Shown here piece after piece: positions 19,677 through 28,185 of a stretch of 37,411 bases of DNA. The stretch spans positions 1 through 37,411 of the forward strand of contig CACYSI010000041.1 of NCBI GenBank assembly GCA_902776975.1. The letters run 5' to 3'. This DNA comes from an uncultured Ruminococcus sp. (lineage in GTDB: Bacteria > Bacillota > Clostridia > Oscillospirales > Acutalibacteraceae). The position numbers and the translations under genes were made by a program. How positions within the stretch are numbered: the stretch's first letter is position 1; the number at the start of each line of letters is the position of its first letter. The notes below the pieces were generated by a model, which worked only from the letters and a program-made list of their open reading frames with translations, searched no databases and had not been told where the DNA came from.

Positions 19677-19705
19677 TTGCAATTTTGGGGCTTATATTGT
19701 ATAAT
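19677..19705 (+). promoter_or_regulatory. Promoter of the S10-spc-alpha ribosomal operon
   Basis: TTGCAA and a perfect TATAAT are separated by 17 bases, with AT-rich DNA upstream. Transcription would start near 19712 and give a leader of about 270 bases before rpsJ. It is the strongest promoter-like signal seen in the window. Confidence 0.85.
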
Positions 19706-19711
19706 CCATTT

Positions 19712-19985
19712 TGTGTGACTGCACAATGATATGCGTTGAAGCGGGAGGTTGCAACCTTATAGGTTGGTTTTTCCGTGGAGTATGTCCGATTTTAAACCGG
19801 GCGAAAGAATAGTTTGAGTTTTACTTGGCATTGGGGTTGCTATGCCATGCTGCTCGAGATCCGCTTCCGGTTGCCGCTTTGCGGCTATCGGCTTTTTTAA
19901 CGGATAGGGTAGGAACACCCGGGCGGGTGTTTGAAAAGTTCGACATATTCTTCGGTCACCCAAACAATATTTAGGAGGCGAAGAT
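19712..19985 (+). promoter_or_regulatory. Structured 5' leader of the S10 operon
   Basis: This leader of about 270 bases contains several foldable parts. AGGTTG-CAACCT-tat-AGGTTG at 19746-19766 is followed by GTTTTT and allows two mutually exclusive pairings. A TGGCAT/ATGCCA stem lies at 19826-19847. A strong terminator-like hairpin with six T residues lies at 19867-19898. The rpsJ ribosome-binding site TAGGAGG is at its end. The layout suggests attenuation by a ribosomal protein or growth-rate signal. I do not recognise a named Rfam family. Confidence 0.55.
19867..19898 (+). terminator. Intrinsic-terminator-like hairpin inside the S10 leader (candidate attenuator)
   Basis: CCGGT-t-GCCGC pairs with GCGGC-t-ATCGG around a ttt loop: ten pairs including one G-U, with a single T/T mismatch. 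The stem is followed by C and six T residues. It lies 87 bases before the rpsJ start codon and about 155 bases after the expected transcription start, so it could regulate read-through into the whole ribosomal operon. Confidence 0.65.
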
Positions 19986-20297
19986 ATGGCAGTCAAGGAA
20001 AAAATCAGAATCAGATTAAAGGGCTATGATCACCAGCTGGTAGATCAGTCCGCTGAGAGAATCGTTGCTACGGCTAAGCGTACAGGCGCGAGAGTTTCGG
20101 GTCCCGTCCCGCTCCCGACCGAGAAGCAGATAGTTACGATCCTTCGCGCTGTTCACAAGTATAAGGACAGCCGCGAGCAGTTTGAGATGAGAACTCACAA
20201 GCGTCTCATCGACATCTTAAGACCGTCAAACAAGACAGTCGAGGCTCTTATGAGCTTAGAGCTCCCTGCCGGCGTTGAGATTGAGATTAAGTTATAA
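19986..20297 (+). CDS. rpsJ: 30S ribosomal protein S10
   Basis: S10 is a small-subunit head protein that also serves as NusE in antitermination complexes. The 103 residues read [21 protein letters not shown] near the start, then [17 protein letters not shown] and [12 protein letters not shown], the conserved loop tip. It is the first gene of the operon, behind TAGGAGG at 19972-19978. An unusual 257-base non-coding stretch separates it from rplC. Confidence 0.97.
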   Translation: MAVKEKIRIRLKGYDHQLVDQSAERIVATAKRTGARVSGPVPLPTEKQIVTILRAVHKYKDSREQFEMRTHKRLIDILRPSNKTVEALMSLELPAGVEIEIKL

Positions 20298-20554
20298 GCG
20301 CTGAGGTCCGGAGCCCTCGGATAACGACCGACGAGTCGGTGCCTGACGAAATGACCGCAGGTCATGGAGACGGGCGGACGAGTGGGAGTTATACGAGTAT
20401 AAGCGAAGGACAACGAGGCGTGACATGCTGTCGCAGACCAATTAACCCAGTCGCGCGCATGTTATATATAACGTATCACATTCCCAACCTACCACGCAGA
20501 CAGGGTCATGTCGGTATAAACGCCGACCAATAACCTAAAAGGAGGATATACAGA
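20298..20554 (+). other. Structured non-coding insertion between rpsJ and rplC
   Basis: This stretch holds a series of small stems: CTGAGG/CCCTCGG-type pairing at 20301-20320, ACCGA-cgag-TCGGT at 20327-20340, ATGACC-gca-GGTCAT at 20351-20365, TTATA-cgag-TATAA at 20389-20402, GACA-tgc-TGTC at 20422-20432, the perfect palindrome GTTATATATAAC at 20461-20472, and GTCGG/CCGAC at 20510-20527, just before the rplC Shine-Dalgarno. CGAG loops recur. The 64-codon open frame on the plus strand is not protein-like. It could be a structured RNA, a second leader acting on rplC, or a decayed element. Confidence 0.45.
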
Positions 20555-21187
20555 ATGCAGAAAGCATTAATCGGCAAGAAGATCGGTATGACACAGATCT
20601 TTGACGAAAAGGGAAAAGTAGTTCCCGTAACCGTAGTCGAGGCAGGTCCCTGCGTAGTATCGCAGCTCAAGACCGTTGAGACCGATGGCTACAACGCCGT
20701 TCAGATGGGCTTCGGCGACATCAAGCCCAAGCACGTCACAAAGCCTTTACAGGGTCACTTCAAGAAGGCTGACGTTGCTCCCAAGAGAATTCTTAAAGAA
20801 TTCAGATTTGACGATTGCTCCGCTTTTGAGCTGGGACAGATCATCAAAGCAGACGTATTTGAGACAGGTGACAAGGTTGACGTCACGGGCAAGAGCAAGG
20901 GTAAAGGCTACGCCGGCGTAATCAAGCGCTGGAACTTCTCCCGACTCAAGGAATCTCACGGTACCGGCCCTAACGCGCGTCACGGCGGCTCCATGGGCGC
21001 TTGCTCCTCTCCCTCCAGAGTATGGAAGGGCAAGAAGATGGCAGGTCACCTCGGCGCTGAGAAGGTCACTGTTCAGAATCTCGCCGTAGTAAAGATCGAC
21101 GCTGAGGATAACCTCATCGCCATCAAGGGCGCCATCCCCGGCGCAAACGGCGGTTACGTTGTCATCAAAGACAGCGTAAAGGCTTAA
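20555..21187 (+). CDS. rplC: 50S ribosomal protein L3
   Basis: L3 is an early-assembly protein that binds near the 3' end of 23S rRNA and reaches toward the peptidyl transferase centre. The 210 residues start [23 protein letters not shown], with the conserved Gln/Gly-rich loop [18 protein letters not shown] followed by [17 protein letters not shown]. The start is set by AAAAGGAGGA. It follows the structured insertion and precedes rplD by 16 bases. Confidence 0.97.
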   Translation: MQKALIGKKIGMTQIFDEKGKVVPVTVVEAGPCVVSQLKTVETDGYNAVQMGFGDIKPKHVTKPLQGHFKKADVAPKRILKEFRFDDCSAFELGQIIKADVFETGDKVDVTGKSKGKGYAGVIKRWNFSRLKESHGTGPNARHGGSMGACSSPSRVWKGKKMAGHLGAEKVTVQNLAVVKIDAEDNLIAIKGAIPGANGGYVVIKDSVKA

Positions 21188-21203
21188 GGAAGGAGGAAAT
21201 CAT

Positions 21204-21827
21204 ATGCCTAATGTACAGGTTGTAGATATGCAGGGCAAGAAGGTTTCTGCCGTAGACCTTGCAGATTCGATTTTCGGCATTGAGCCGAACGCAGCTGTTA
21301 TGCACATGATGGTGGTAAGCTATCTTGCTAATCAGCGTCAGGGCACACAGTCGGCTCTCACCCGTTCTGAAGTATCGGGCGGCGGTCGCAAGCCCTGGAG
21401 ACAGAAGGGCACAGGTCGCGCTCGTCAGGGTTCGACACGCTCACCCCAGTGGTACCACGGCGGTATAGTATTTGCTCCCAAGCCCAGAGATTACCGCTTC
21501 TCGGTAAACAAGAAGGTCAGAAGACTGGCTATGAAGTCCGCTTTCTCCGCTAAGGCTCAGGCTGACGAGATCATCGTCATCGACAAGATCGCTCTTGACG
21601 AGATCAAGACCGCCAAGATCGCGGCTATGCTCAGCGCCGTAGGCTCTGAGAAGAAGGCTCTGATCGTACTGCCCGAGGTAGACGAGAAGGTCATCAAGTC
21701 AGCTCGCAACATCGAGGGCGTCAAGACAGCTCAGGTCAACGAGCTGAATGTTTATGACATTCTCAACGCAGGCAAGCTGATCATCTCGAAGGACGCGCTC
21801 ACAAAGATCGAGGAGGTATACGCATGA
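21204..21827 (+). CDS. rplD: 50S ribosomal protein L4
   Basis: L4 lines the peptide exit tunnel and, in gamma-proteobacteria, represses the S10 operon. The 207 residues contain the extended-loop motif GGRKPWRQKGTGRARQGS and the following SPQWYHGGIVFAPKPRDY. The start follows GGAGGAAAT. Its stop overlaps the rplW start (ATGA). Whether it controls the leader attenuator here is unknown. Confidence 0.97.
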   Translation: MPNVQVVDMQGKKVSAVDLADSIFGIEPNAAVMHMMVVSYLANQRQGTQSALTRSEVSGGGRKPWRQKGTGRARQGSTRSPQWYHGGIVFAPKPRDYRFSVNKKVRRLAMKSAFSAKAQADEIIVIDKIALDEIKTAKIAAMLSAVGSEKKALIVLPEVDEKVIKSARNIEGVKTAQVNELNVYDILNAGKLIISKDALTKIEEVYA

Positions 21828-22117
21828 TAGCTCAAGATATCATTATCCGCCCCATCATCACTGAGAAAGCGATGCAGGACATCACAAAGAAGAAATATGT
21901 TTTTGAGGTAGCTAAGTCCGCTACCAAGATAGACGTTGCCAGAGCTGTAGAAGAGCTCTTCAAGGGCGCTAAGGTCGACAAGGTGAACACCGTTCATGTA
22001 AGAGGCCGCCTGAAGAGACAGGGCCGCTTTGAGGGCTACACCCGTAGCTGGAAGAAGGCTTATGTACAGCTTACTGCCGACAGCAAACCGATAGAGTTTT
22101 TTGAAGGCATGATGTAA
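21824..22117 (+). CDS. rplW: 50S ribosomal protein L23
   Basis: L23 sits at the tunnel exit and docks SRP and trigger factor. The 97 residues show IIRPIITEKAMQDITKKKYVFEV and the RGRLKRQGRFEGYTRSWKKAYV loop. It overlaps rplD by four bases. About 200 bases of repeat-containing DNA follow before rplB, an unusual break in this operon. Confidence 0.96.
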   Translation: MIAQDIIIRPIITEKAMQDITKKKYVFEVAKSATKIDVARAVEELFKGAKVDKVNTVHVRGRLKRQGRFEGYTRSWKKAYVQLTADSKPIEFFEGMM

Positions 22118-22317
22118 GCTTGTGCTCGCGTTGCTCGCGGTTAACGGTTAATAGTTAACGGTTACCGGTTTTTGGCGGGCTCTGCCCGCACCCGATTACT
22201 GTTTGGCTTGACCGCTCGCTGAGCGTGACACAGACATCTACTTTAAGTAAAGCACAGGCATGAATGTATGGGATACGCCATAATCCCGCAAAGCCATCAT
22301 GAGGAGAGTGAAATAAC
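22118..22317. repeat. Repeat-containing gap between rplW and rplB (copy 6)
   Basis: After rplW come gttaacggttaatagttaacggtta repeats. The common hairpin GCGGGC-tct-GCCCGC follows at 22175-22189, with acccgattactg after it, the same core as in the pyr/pur gaps. Further right is a short stem, CGCTCGCTGAGCG, near 22212-22224. The rplB Shine-Dalgarno, GAGGAGAG, is at the end. There is no coding potential. Confidence 0.65.
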
Positions 22318-23151
22318 ATGGCTATTAAAGTTTATAAGCCGACTACAAACGCAAGACGTAATATGTCGGTTACGGACTACTCCGGACTCTCAAAGGTCGC
22401 TCCCGAAAAGAGCTTGCTCACCCCTCTCAAGAAGAACTCCGGTCGTAACAGCTACGGCCGCATCACAGTTCGTCACAGAGGCGGCGGCAACAGGAGAAAG
22501 TACCGTATAATTGATTTCAAGAGACAGAAGTTTGACGTAGAGGGTACAGTAAAGACCCTTGAGTACGATCCTAACCGTTCGGCGTTCATCGCTCTGGTTG
22601 AGTACACCGACGGCGAGAAGGCGTATATCATAGCGCCTCAGGGCCTGAAGGTAGGCGACAAGGTAGTATCCGGCACAACAGCCGATATCAAGCCCGGTAA
22701 CGCTCTGCCCCTCGTAAACATCCCCACAGGTACCTTCATCCATAACGTAGAGCTTTATCCCGGCAAGGGCGCTCAGCTCGCCCGCGCCGCAGGCAATATG
22801 GCTCAGCTTATGGCTAAGGAGAACGGCTACGCGCTCTTAAGACTGCCCTCCGGCGAGCTGAGAAACGTACCCGAGACCTGCATGGCTACGATCGGCCAGG
22901 TCGGCAACATCGACCATGAGAACGTTAAGATCGGTAAAGCAGGACGTAAGAGAAACATGGGTATCCGCCCGACAGTCCGCGGTTCTGTCATGAACCCGAA
23001 CGACCATCCGCACGGCGGTGGTGAGGGTAAGTCCCCCGTAGGTCGTCCCGGCCCTGTAACCCCCTGGGGTAAGCCCGCTCTTGGTTACAAGACCAGAAAG
23101 TCCAACAAGTCCAGCGATAAGCTTATCGTAAGACGCAGAAACAGCAAGTAA
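22318..23151 (+). CDS. rplB: 50S ribosomal protein L2
   Basis: L2 is needed for subunit association and peptidyl transfer. The 277 residues include the N-terminal [18 protein letters not shown] and the C-terminal loop [17 protein letters not shown] with the conserved histidine, then the basic tail ending [18 protein letters not shown]. Its length is standard. rpsS follows after about 25 bases. Confidence 0.97.
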   Translation: MAIKVYKPTTNARRNMSVTDYSGLSKVAPEKSLLTPLKKNSGRNSYGRITVRHRGGGNRRKYRIIDFKRQKFDVEGTVKTLEYDPNRSAFIALVEYTDGEKAYIIAPQGLKVGDKVVSGTTADIKPGNALPLVNIPTGTFIHNVELYPGKGAQLARAAGNMAQLMAKENGYALLRLPSGELRNVPETCMATIGQVGNIDHENVKIGKAGRKRNMGIRPTVRGSVMNPNDHPHGGGEGKSPVGRPGPVTPWGKPALGYKTRKSNKSSDKLIVRRRNSK

Positions 23152-23175
23152 GGCAGAAAGGAAGGAACTTAACTT

Positions 23176-23448
23176 ATGAGTAGAAGTACTAAAAAAGGAC
23201 CTTTTGTTCAGCCTGTGCTGCTCAAAAGAGTTCAGGAAATGAACGATAAGGGCGAGAAGAGAATCTTAAAGACATGGTCAAGATCCTCAACAATCTTCCC
23301 TGAATTTGTAGGTCATACATTTGCTGTTCACGACGGCAGAAAGCATGTTCCGGTATATGTTACCGAGGATATGGTAGGACACAAGCTCGGCGAGTTTGCT
23401 CCGACCCGTACCTTCCGCGGTCACGCCGGTTCAAAGACAAGTAAGTAA
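23176..23448 (+). CDS. rpsS: 30S ribosomal protein S19
   Basis: S19 lies in the small-subunit head near S13. The 90 residues start [18 protein letters not shown] and include [10 protein letters not shown]-like [17 protein letters not shown] and [18 protein letters not shown], all conserved. The start ATG follows AAGGAAGGAAC. The length is normal. Confidence 0.97.
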   Translation: MSRSTKKGPFVQPVLLKRVQEMNDKGEKRILKTWSRSSTIFPEFVGHTFAVHDGRKHVPVYVTEDMVGHKLGEFAPTRTFRGHAGSKTSK

Positions 23449-23467
23449 GGCAAAGGAGAGTAAGAGA

Positions 23468-23803
23468 ATGGAAAGTAAGGCATATCTGAATTATGTCCGT
23501 ATCTCACCTCGCAAGGTTTCCATCATCCTCAACCTCATCAGAGGCAAGGATGTCAAGCTCGCGAAGGCTATTCTTGAGCAGACTCCCAAGGCCGCTTGCG
23601 AGCCGCTGCTGAAGCTGCTCAAGTCAGCTATGGCAAATGCTGAGAATAACCACGATATGGACGTGGCCAGCCTCTATGTAGCAGAGTGCTATGTAGGTCA
23701 GGGCCCCACACTCAAGCGTATCCGTCCCAGAGCACAGGGCAGAGCCTTCCGCATTGATAAGAAGACCTCGCACATCACCATGGTGCTCAAGGAAAGAGAA
23801 TAA
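23468..23803 (+). CDS. rplV: 50S ribosomal protein L22
   Basis: L22 lines the exit tunnel with an extended beta hairpin. The chosen ATG follows AAAGGAGAG and gives [17 protein letters not shown], 111 residues, the family's normal length. A longer open frame reaches back into rpsS but has no support. The hairpin region reads [18 protein letters not shown], intact. It is followed by rpsC after 12 bases. Confidence 0.96.
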   Translation: MESKAYLNYVRISPRKVSIILNLIRGKDVKLAKAILEQTPKAACEPLLKLLKSAMANAENNHDMDVASLYVAECYVGQGPTLKRIRPRAQGRAFRIDKKTSHITMVLKERE

Positions 23804-23815
23804 GGAGGTAGAGTA

Positions 23816-24556
23816 ATGGGCCAGAAAGTTAATCCGCACGGTTTACGTGTAGGTATCATCAAAGATTGGGATTCACGTTGGTTCGCCGACAAAAAGCACT
23901 TCGGCGATACGCTGGTTGAGGACTACAACCTCCGCCGCGACCTCAAAAAGCAGCTCTATGCTGCGGGTATCCCGAAAATCGAGATCGAACGCGACGGCAA
24001 GAAGGTTCGCATTCACATCCACTGCGCTAAGCCCGGTATGATCATCGGTAAGGGCGGCTCTGAGATAGAGAAGCTCCGCGCTCAGTGTGAGAAGAAGCTC
24101 GGCAAGCCTGTTGCGATCAATATCGTAGAGGTCAAAAACCCCGACCTCAACGCTCAGCTGGTAGCTGAGAGCATCGCGGCTCAGCTGGAGAGACGTATCT
24201 CCTTCCGCCGCGCTATGAAGCAGAGCATCGGACGCGCTATGCGTTTCGGCGCCAAGGGTATAAAGACACAGTGCTCAGGCCGTCTCGGCGGCGCTGAGAT
24301 CGCGAGATCCGAGCAGTATCATGAGGGTACGATCCCGCTTCAGACTCTGCGCGCGGACATCGACTACGGCTTTGCCGAGGCTAATACCACCTACGGCAAG
24401 ATCGGCGTAAAGGTATGGCTGTACCGCGGTGAGGTCCTGCGCGACAACGCAGGCTCCGAGCAGCGCAGAGAGAGACGCGAGAGACGCGGCGACCGTCGCG
24501 GCGACCGCGATAACAGAAGACCTCGCAGAGACAATAGGGAAGGGGGCAGAAAATAA
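23816..24556 (+). CDS. rpsC: 30S ribosomal protein S3
   Basis: S3 forms part of the mRNA entry channel. The 246 residues begin [19 protein letters not shown], with the KH domain motif [15 protein letters not shown] and [16 protein letters not shown]. The last 30 or so residues form a highly charged Arg/Asp-rich tail beyond the conserved core, longer than in many relatives, which is probably disordered and RNA-contacting. Its stop overlaps the rplP start (TAATG). Confidence 0.96.
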   Translation: MGQKVNPHGLRVGIIKDWDSRWFADKKHFGDTLVEDYNLRRDLKKQLYAAGIPKIEIERDGKKVRIHIHCAKPGMIIGKGGSEIEKLRAQCEKKLGKPVAINIVEVKNPDLNAQLVAESIAAQLERRISFRRAMKQSIGRAMRFGAKGIKTQCSGRLGGAEIARSEQYHEGTIPLQTLRADIDYGFAEANTTYGKIGVKVWLYRGEVLRDNAGSEQRRERRERRGDRRGDRDNRRPRRDNREGGRK

Positions 24557-24972
24557 TGCTGATGCCTAAGCGTGTGAAATACAGAAGAGTTCACAGAGGC
24601 AGAATGACAGGCCGCGCCTACAGAGGCAACAAGGTCACATACGGTGAGTACGGTCTGCAGGCGTTAGAGCCCGCATGGATCACTTCCAACCAGATCGAGG
24701 CAGCCCGTGTAGCTATGACACGTTACTGCAAGAGATTCGGTAAGGTCTGGATCAAGATATTCCCCGATAAGCCGGTAACAGCTAAGCCCGCTGAGACCCG
24801 AATGGGTTCAGGTAAGGGCTCACCCGAGTATTGGGTAGCAGTTGTCAAGCCCGACAGAGTTATGTTTGAGATCGCGGGCGTACCTGAGGAGACAGCAAGA
24901 GAGGCTATGCGCTTAGCGGCTGCCAAGCTGCCCATCAAGTGCAAGTTCATCAAGAAGGAAGAGGAGGTTTAA
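24556..24972 (+). CDS. rplP: 50S ribosomal protein L16
   Basis: L16 helps position A-site tRNA. The 138 residues start [19 protein letters not shown], which matches the family and supports the first of two nearby ATGs. The [22 protein letters not shown] segment with the conserved Arg region and [16 protein letters not shown] is intact. The start overlaps the rpsC stop; AAGGGGG lies about ten bases upstream. Confidence 0.96.
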   Translation: MLMPKRVKYRRVHRGRMTGRAYRGNKVTYGEYGLQALEPAWITSNQIEAARVAMTRYCKRFGKVWIKIFPDKPVTAKPAETRMGSGKGSPEYWVAVVKPDRVMFEIAGVPEETAREAMRLAAAKLPIKCKFIKKEEEV

Positions 24973-24974
24973 GC

Positions 24975-25172
24975 ATGACTGCCAAGGAATTAAGAGAATT
25001 GACTGATTCTGAGCTCCAGACAAAGCTGAAGGATCTTAAGCAGGAGCTTTTCAACCTTCGCTTTCAGCTTGCTATCAACCAGCTCGATAACCCAATGCGT
25101 ATCACCGCGGTCAAGAGAGATATCGCGCGCGTTTCTACAGTAATGCGTGAGAACCTCGACCGGGAAGCATAA
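24975..25172 (+). CDS. rpmC: 50S ribosomal protein L29
   Basis: L29 is a small two-helix protein near the tunnel exit. The start at [14 protein letters not shown] follows GAGGAGG that overlaps the rplP end; an upstream in-frame ATG would add 12 atypical residues. The 65 residues include [20 protein letters not shown] and [10 protein letters not shown], typical of the family. Confidence 0.96.
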   Translation: MTAKELRELTDSELQTKLKDLKQELFNLRFQLAINQLDNPMRITAVKRDIARVSTVMRENLDREA

Positions 25173-25183
25173 GGAGGTAAGCC

Positions 25184-25441
25184 ATGAGCGATAGAAATAT
25201 GAGAAAGACTCTCGTCGGTCGCGTTGCTTCGGACAAAATGGATAAGACCATCGTAGTAGCGATCGAGGACAGCGTAAAGCACAAGCTTTACAACAAAGTT
25301 ATCAAGCGCACCATCCGCGTTAAGGCTCACGATGAGAAGAATGAGGCTCGCGTAGGTGACCGCGTTAAGATTATGGAGACTCGTCCCCTGTCTAAGGACA
25401 AGAGATGGAGACTCGTCGAGATTATAGAGAAAGCTAAGTAA
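25184..25441 (+). CDS. rpsQ: 30S ribosomal protein S17
   Basis: S17 is an OB-fold protein binding 16S rRNA early in assembly. The 85 residues include [19 protein letters not shown], the [26 protein letters not shown] stretch, and a short C-terminal end. It follows AAGGAGG and is of usual length. Confidence 0.96.
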   Translation: MSDRNMRKTLVGRVASDKMDKTIVVAIEDSVKHKLYNKVIKRTIRVKAHDEKNEARVGDRVKIMETRPLSKDKRWRLVEIIEKAK

Positions 25442-25463
25442 GTTCTTGAGAGGAGATTAACAC

Positions 25464-25832
25464 ATGATTCAACAGCAGACTTATCTCAAGGTCGCCGACA
25501 ACACAGGCGCTAAGGAACTTATGTGCATTCGTGTACTCGGCGGTACCAGGAGAAGATACGCAAACATCGGCGATGTTATCGTTGCTTCTGTTAAGAAGGC
25601 AGCGCCCGGCGGCGTTGTAAAGAAGGGCGACGTCGTACGCGCGGTAGTTGTACGCTCTGCTAAGGGCGTTCGCCGCGAGGACGGCACCTACATCCGCTTC
25701 GACGAGAACGCAGCCGTTATCATCAAAGAAGATAAGAACCCCCGCGGTACTCGTATCTTCGGACCCGTAGCAAGAGAGCTTCGTGATAAAGACTACATGA
25801 AGATCCTCTCTCTCGCTCCGGAAGTACTTTAA
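25464..25832 (+). CDS. rplN: 50S ribosomal protein L14
   Basis: L14 lies at the subunit interface, where GTPase-related factors and silencing factor RsfS bind. The 122 residues start [27 protein letters not shown] and end with [25 protein letters not shown], fully conserved in form. The start is behind GAGAGGAGA. Confidence 0.97.
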   Translation: MIQQQTYLKVADNTGAKELMCIRVLGGTRRRYANIGDVIVASVKKAAPGGVVKKGDVVRAVVVRSAKGVRREDGTYIRFDENAAVIIKEDKNPRGTRIFGPVARELRDKDYMKILSLAPEVL

Positions 25833-25846
25833 TGGAGGTGTCATAA

Positions 25847-26164
25847 ATGAATAAAGTTCATGTTAAAACCGGTGACACCGTAGTTGTATTAAGCGGTAAG
25901 GACAAGGGCAAGAAGGGCAAGGTGCTCGCGGTATCTCCCAAAGAGGGCAAGGTCATCGTTGAGAAGATCAACATGGTATCTAAGCACATCAAGCCCCGCC
26001 GTATGGGCGAGCCCGGAGGCATCATCAAGGCAGAGGGTGCTATGTACGCCTCTAAGGTCCAGATCGTATGCCCCCGCTGCAAGCAGCCTACCCGCGTAGG
26101 CCACAAGCTCTATGAGGACGGAACCAAGAGCCGCATCTGCGTTAAGTGCGGCGAAGCGCTGTAA
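25847..26164 (+). CDS. rplX: 50S ribosomal protein L24
   Basis: L24 initiates large-subunit assembly. The 105 residues carry the KOW motif VKTGDTVVVLSGKDKGKKGKV and the conserved MVSKHIKPRR. Two CxxC pairs, CPRC and CVKC, in the C-terminal third suggest a zinc ribbon, which occurs in some Firmicutes L24 proteins. The start follows GGAGGTG. Confidence 0.96.
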   Translation: MNKVHVKTGDTVVVLSGKDKGKKGKVLAVSPKEGKVIVEKINMVSKHIKPRRMGEPGGIIKAEGAMYASKVQIVCPRCKQPTRVGHKLYEDGTKSRICVKCGEAL

Positions 26165-26177
26165 GGAGGACTGAAGA

Positions 26178-26717
26178 ATGGCAAGACTTAAGAAGTTTTA
26201 CGCTGAGGAAGTTGCACCCGCTCTGATGAAGAAGTTCTCTTACAAGAGCGTTATGCAGATTCCGAAGCTCGATAAGATCGTAGTAAATGTAGGCGCCGGC
26301 GAGGTCAAGGATAACGCTAAGGCGATGGACGCCATCCTCTCCGATCTGGCTCAGATCACAGGTCAGAAGGCGCACATCTGTAAGGCGCGCAAGTCGGTAG
26401 CTAACTTCAAGCTCCGTGAGGGCATGCCCATCGGCGCTAAGGTTACACTGCGCGGCGAGCGTATGTATGAGTTCCTTGACAGACTCTTCAACGTAGCTCT
26501 GCCCCGTGTACGCGACTTCAGAGGTATCAACCCCAACTCCTTCGACGGCAGAGGCAACTATGCTCTGGGTCTTAAGGAGCAGCTGATCTTCCCTGAGATC
26601 GACTACGACAAGATTGACAAGGTTCGCGGTATGGATATCGTTTTCGTTACCACCGCTCAGAACGATGAAGAAGCACGCGAGCTGCTCACTCTGATGGGCG
26701 CTCCGTTCGAGAAGTAA
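26178..26717 (+). CDS. rplE: 50S ribosomal protein L5
   Basis: L5 binds 5S rRNA together with L18 and L25. The 179 residues contain [17 protein letters not shown], the conserved [22 protein letters not shown], and the C-terminal [20 protein letters not shown]. It has the normal length. Its 5S partner L18, encoded a few genes on, is broken in this sequence. Confidence 0.97.
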   Translation: MARLKKFYAEEVAPALMKKFSYKSVMQIPKLDKIVVNVGAGEVKDNAKAMDAILSDLAQITGQKAHICKARKSVANFKLREGMPIGAKVTLRGERMYEFLDRLFNVALPRVRDFRGINPNSFDGRGNYALGLKEQLIFPEIDYDKIDKVRGMDIVFVTTAQNDEEARELLTLMGAPFEK

Positions 26718-26729
26718 GGAGGGATTGTT

Positions 26730-26915
26730 GTGGCAAAGACTGCTATGAAAAACAAGCAGCAGAGAAAGCAGAAGTTCTCTACTCGTGAGTATACACGTTG
26801 CAAGATATGCGGTAGACCACACGCCTACCTTCGTAAGTTTGGCGTATGCCGTATTTGTTTCCGTGAGCTCGCTTATAAGGGCGAGATCCCGGGCGTTAAG
26901 AAAGCAAGCTGGTAA
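26730..26915 (+). CDS. rpsN: 30S ribosomal protein S14, zinc-binding short type
   Basis: S14 lies in the small-subunit head. This 61-residue short form has two CxxC pairs (CKIC and CRIC), the zinc-containing type. The frame starts with GTG seven bases after GGAGG at 26718-26722; the next in-frame ATG, four codons later, is less well placed. The end reads [17 protein letters not shown], as in relatives. Confidence 0.95.
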   Translation: MAKTAMKNKQQRKQKFSTREYTRCKICGRPHAYLRKFGVCRICFRELAYKGEIPGVKKASW

Positions 26916-26933
26916 GCAAGGAGGATTTAAGTT

Positions 26934-27332
26934 ATGCAAATTACAGATACAATAGCTGATTTACTGACACGAATCCGTAACGCTAATTCAGCTAAGCACG
27001 ACACAGTTCAGATCCCCGCATCCAACATGAAGAAGGCTATCTGCCAGATCCTGGTGGACGAGGGTTACATCAAGAGCTTCTCCGTTGAGGAGGATGGCAA
27101 GCAGGGCATCATCACCGTTACTCTGAAGTATCTCGAGGGCAAGACCCCCGTTATCCAGGGCCTCAGACGTGTATCAAAGCCCGGTCTGCGTATCTACAGC
27201 AACGTAGAAGATATGCCCAAGGTCATGAAGGGTCTCGGCGTAGCCATTATCTCGACCTCCAAGGGCGTTATGACCGATCGTGAGGCTCGCAAGCAGCACA
27301 TCGGCGGCGAGGTTCTCGCTTTTATTTGGTAA
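26934..27332 (+). CDS. rpsH: 30S ribosomal protein S8
   Basis: S8 is a central-domain binder of 16S rRNA and, in E. coli, represses the spc operon. The 132 residues start [22 protein letters not shown] and end with the signature [30 protein letters not shown]. It follows GCAAGGAGG. Confidence 0.97.
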   Translation: MQITDTIADLLTRIRNANSAKHDTVQIPASNMKKAICQILVDEGYIKSFSVEEDGKQGIITVTLKYLEGKTPVIQGLRRVSKPGLRIYSNVEDMPKVMKGLGVAIISTSKGVMTDREARKQHIGGEVLAFIW

Positions 27333-27347
27333 AGAGGAGGTGCGATT

Positions 27348-27887
27348 ATGTCTCGAATTGGAAGAAAACCTATAAATATTCCCGCCGGTGTCGAAGCTAA
27401 GTTTGAAAACGGCGTTATGACAGTCAAGGGTCCCAAGGGTCAGCTGACCCAGAAGATCAACCCCAACATGACTGTAGAAATCAATGGGGCAGTTATCGAG
27501 GTAAAGCGTCCTGACGATGAGAAGCTCAACCGCTCTCTGCACGGACTTACCCGTACTATCATCCACAACATGGTCGTCGGCGTTACCGAGGGTTACAAAA
27601 AGGAGCTCGAGGTCAACGGCGTAGGCTACCGTGTTCAGAAGCAGGGCAACAAGCTCGTTATGAACATCGGCTACAGCCACCAGGTTATCGTTGAGGAGAC
27701 TGAGGATATCAAGATCGACGTCCCCAACCCCAACAGCATCGTTATCCACGGCATTGATAAGCAAAAGGTTGGTCAGTTTGCTGCCGAGGTAAGAGAGAAA
27801 CGTCCGCCGGAGCCTTACAAGGGTAAGGGCATCAAGTATGCCGGTGAGTATATCCGCCGTAAGGAAGGCAAGGCCGGTAAGGCTTAA
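27348..27887 (+). CDS. rplF: 50S ribosomal protein L6
   Basis: L6 lies near the sarcin-ricin loop and the factor-binding site. The 179 residues begin SRIGRKPINIPAGVEAKF and end with KRPPEPYKGKGIKYA-like RPPEPYKGKGIKYAGEYI. Length and motifs are standard. The gene is followed after 18 bases by the broken rplR. Confidence 0.97.
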   Translation: MSRIGRKPINIPAGVEAKFENGVMTVKGPKGQLTQKINPNMTVEINGAVIEVKRPDDEKLNRSLHGLTRTIIHNMVVGVTEGYKKELEVNGVGYRVQKQGNKLVMNIGYSHQVIVEETEDIKIDVPNPNSIVIHGIDKQKVGQFAAEVREKRPPEPYKGKGIKYAGEYIRRKEGKAGKA

Positions 27888-27905
27888 TAAAGGAGTGAAA
27901 ATACA

Positions 27906-28167
27906 ATGGTAAGTAGACCTGATTCGAAAGCTGCTCGTGTCAAAAGACACAAGAGAGTACGCGGTAAGTTAAGCGGCACAGCCGAGTGTCCCCGCCTTTG
28001 TGTGCGGCGGCAACAAAGATGCTGCTAAGGCAGTAGGCAAGCTCATCGCTGAGCGCGCAAAAGAAAAGAACATCACCGATGTCGTATTTGACAGAGGCGG
28101 TAACATCTATCACGGCCGTGTACAAGCGTTGGCCGAAGGCGCCCGTGAGGGCGGCCTCAATTTCTAA
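27906..28167 (+). pseudogene. rplR: 50S ribosomal protein L18, disrupted by an out-of-frame deletion
   Basis: L18 carries 5S rRNA into the large subunit with L5 and is normally about 120 residues. Here the ATG at 27906 begins [18 protein letters not shown] and runs to GTAECPRL, then hits a stop at 28026-28028. The normal C-terminal half ([18 protein letters not shown] onward, ending EGGLNF, TAA at 28165-28167) is present but in the +1-shifted frame. About 34 residues are missing between the halves, so roughly 100 bases (not a multiple of three) are lost at a junction near 27999-28005 (tttgtgtgc). Loss of an essential, single-copy ribosomal protein is biologically unlikely, so a sequencing or assembly error is a serious possibility. 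Confidence 0.85.
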
Positions 28168-28185
28168 GGATTGGAGGAATTAACT

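Noticed and set aside
20339-20533. 64-codon plus-strand open frame between rpsJ and rplC
   Set aside because: Composition is not protein-like, it has no ribosome-binding site, and it runs through several hairpins; the region is better read as non-coding.
27906-28167. Programmed frameshift in rplR
   Set aside because: A frameshift alone would not explain the missing stretch of about 34 conserved residues; a deletion fits better.
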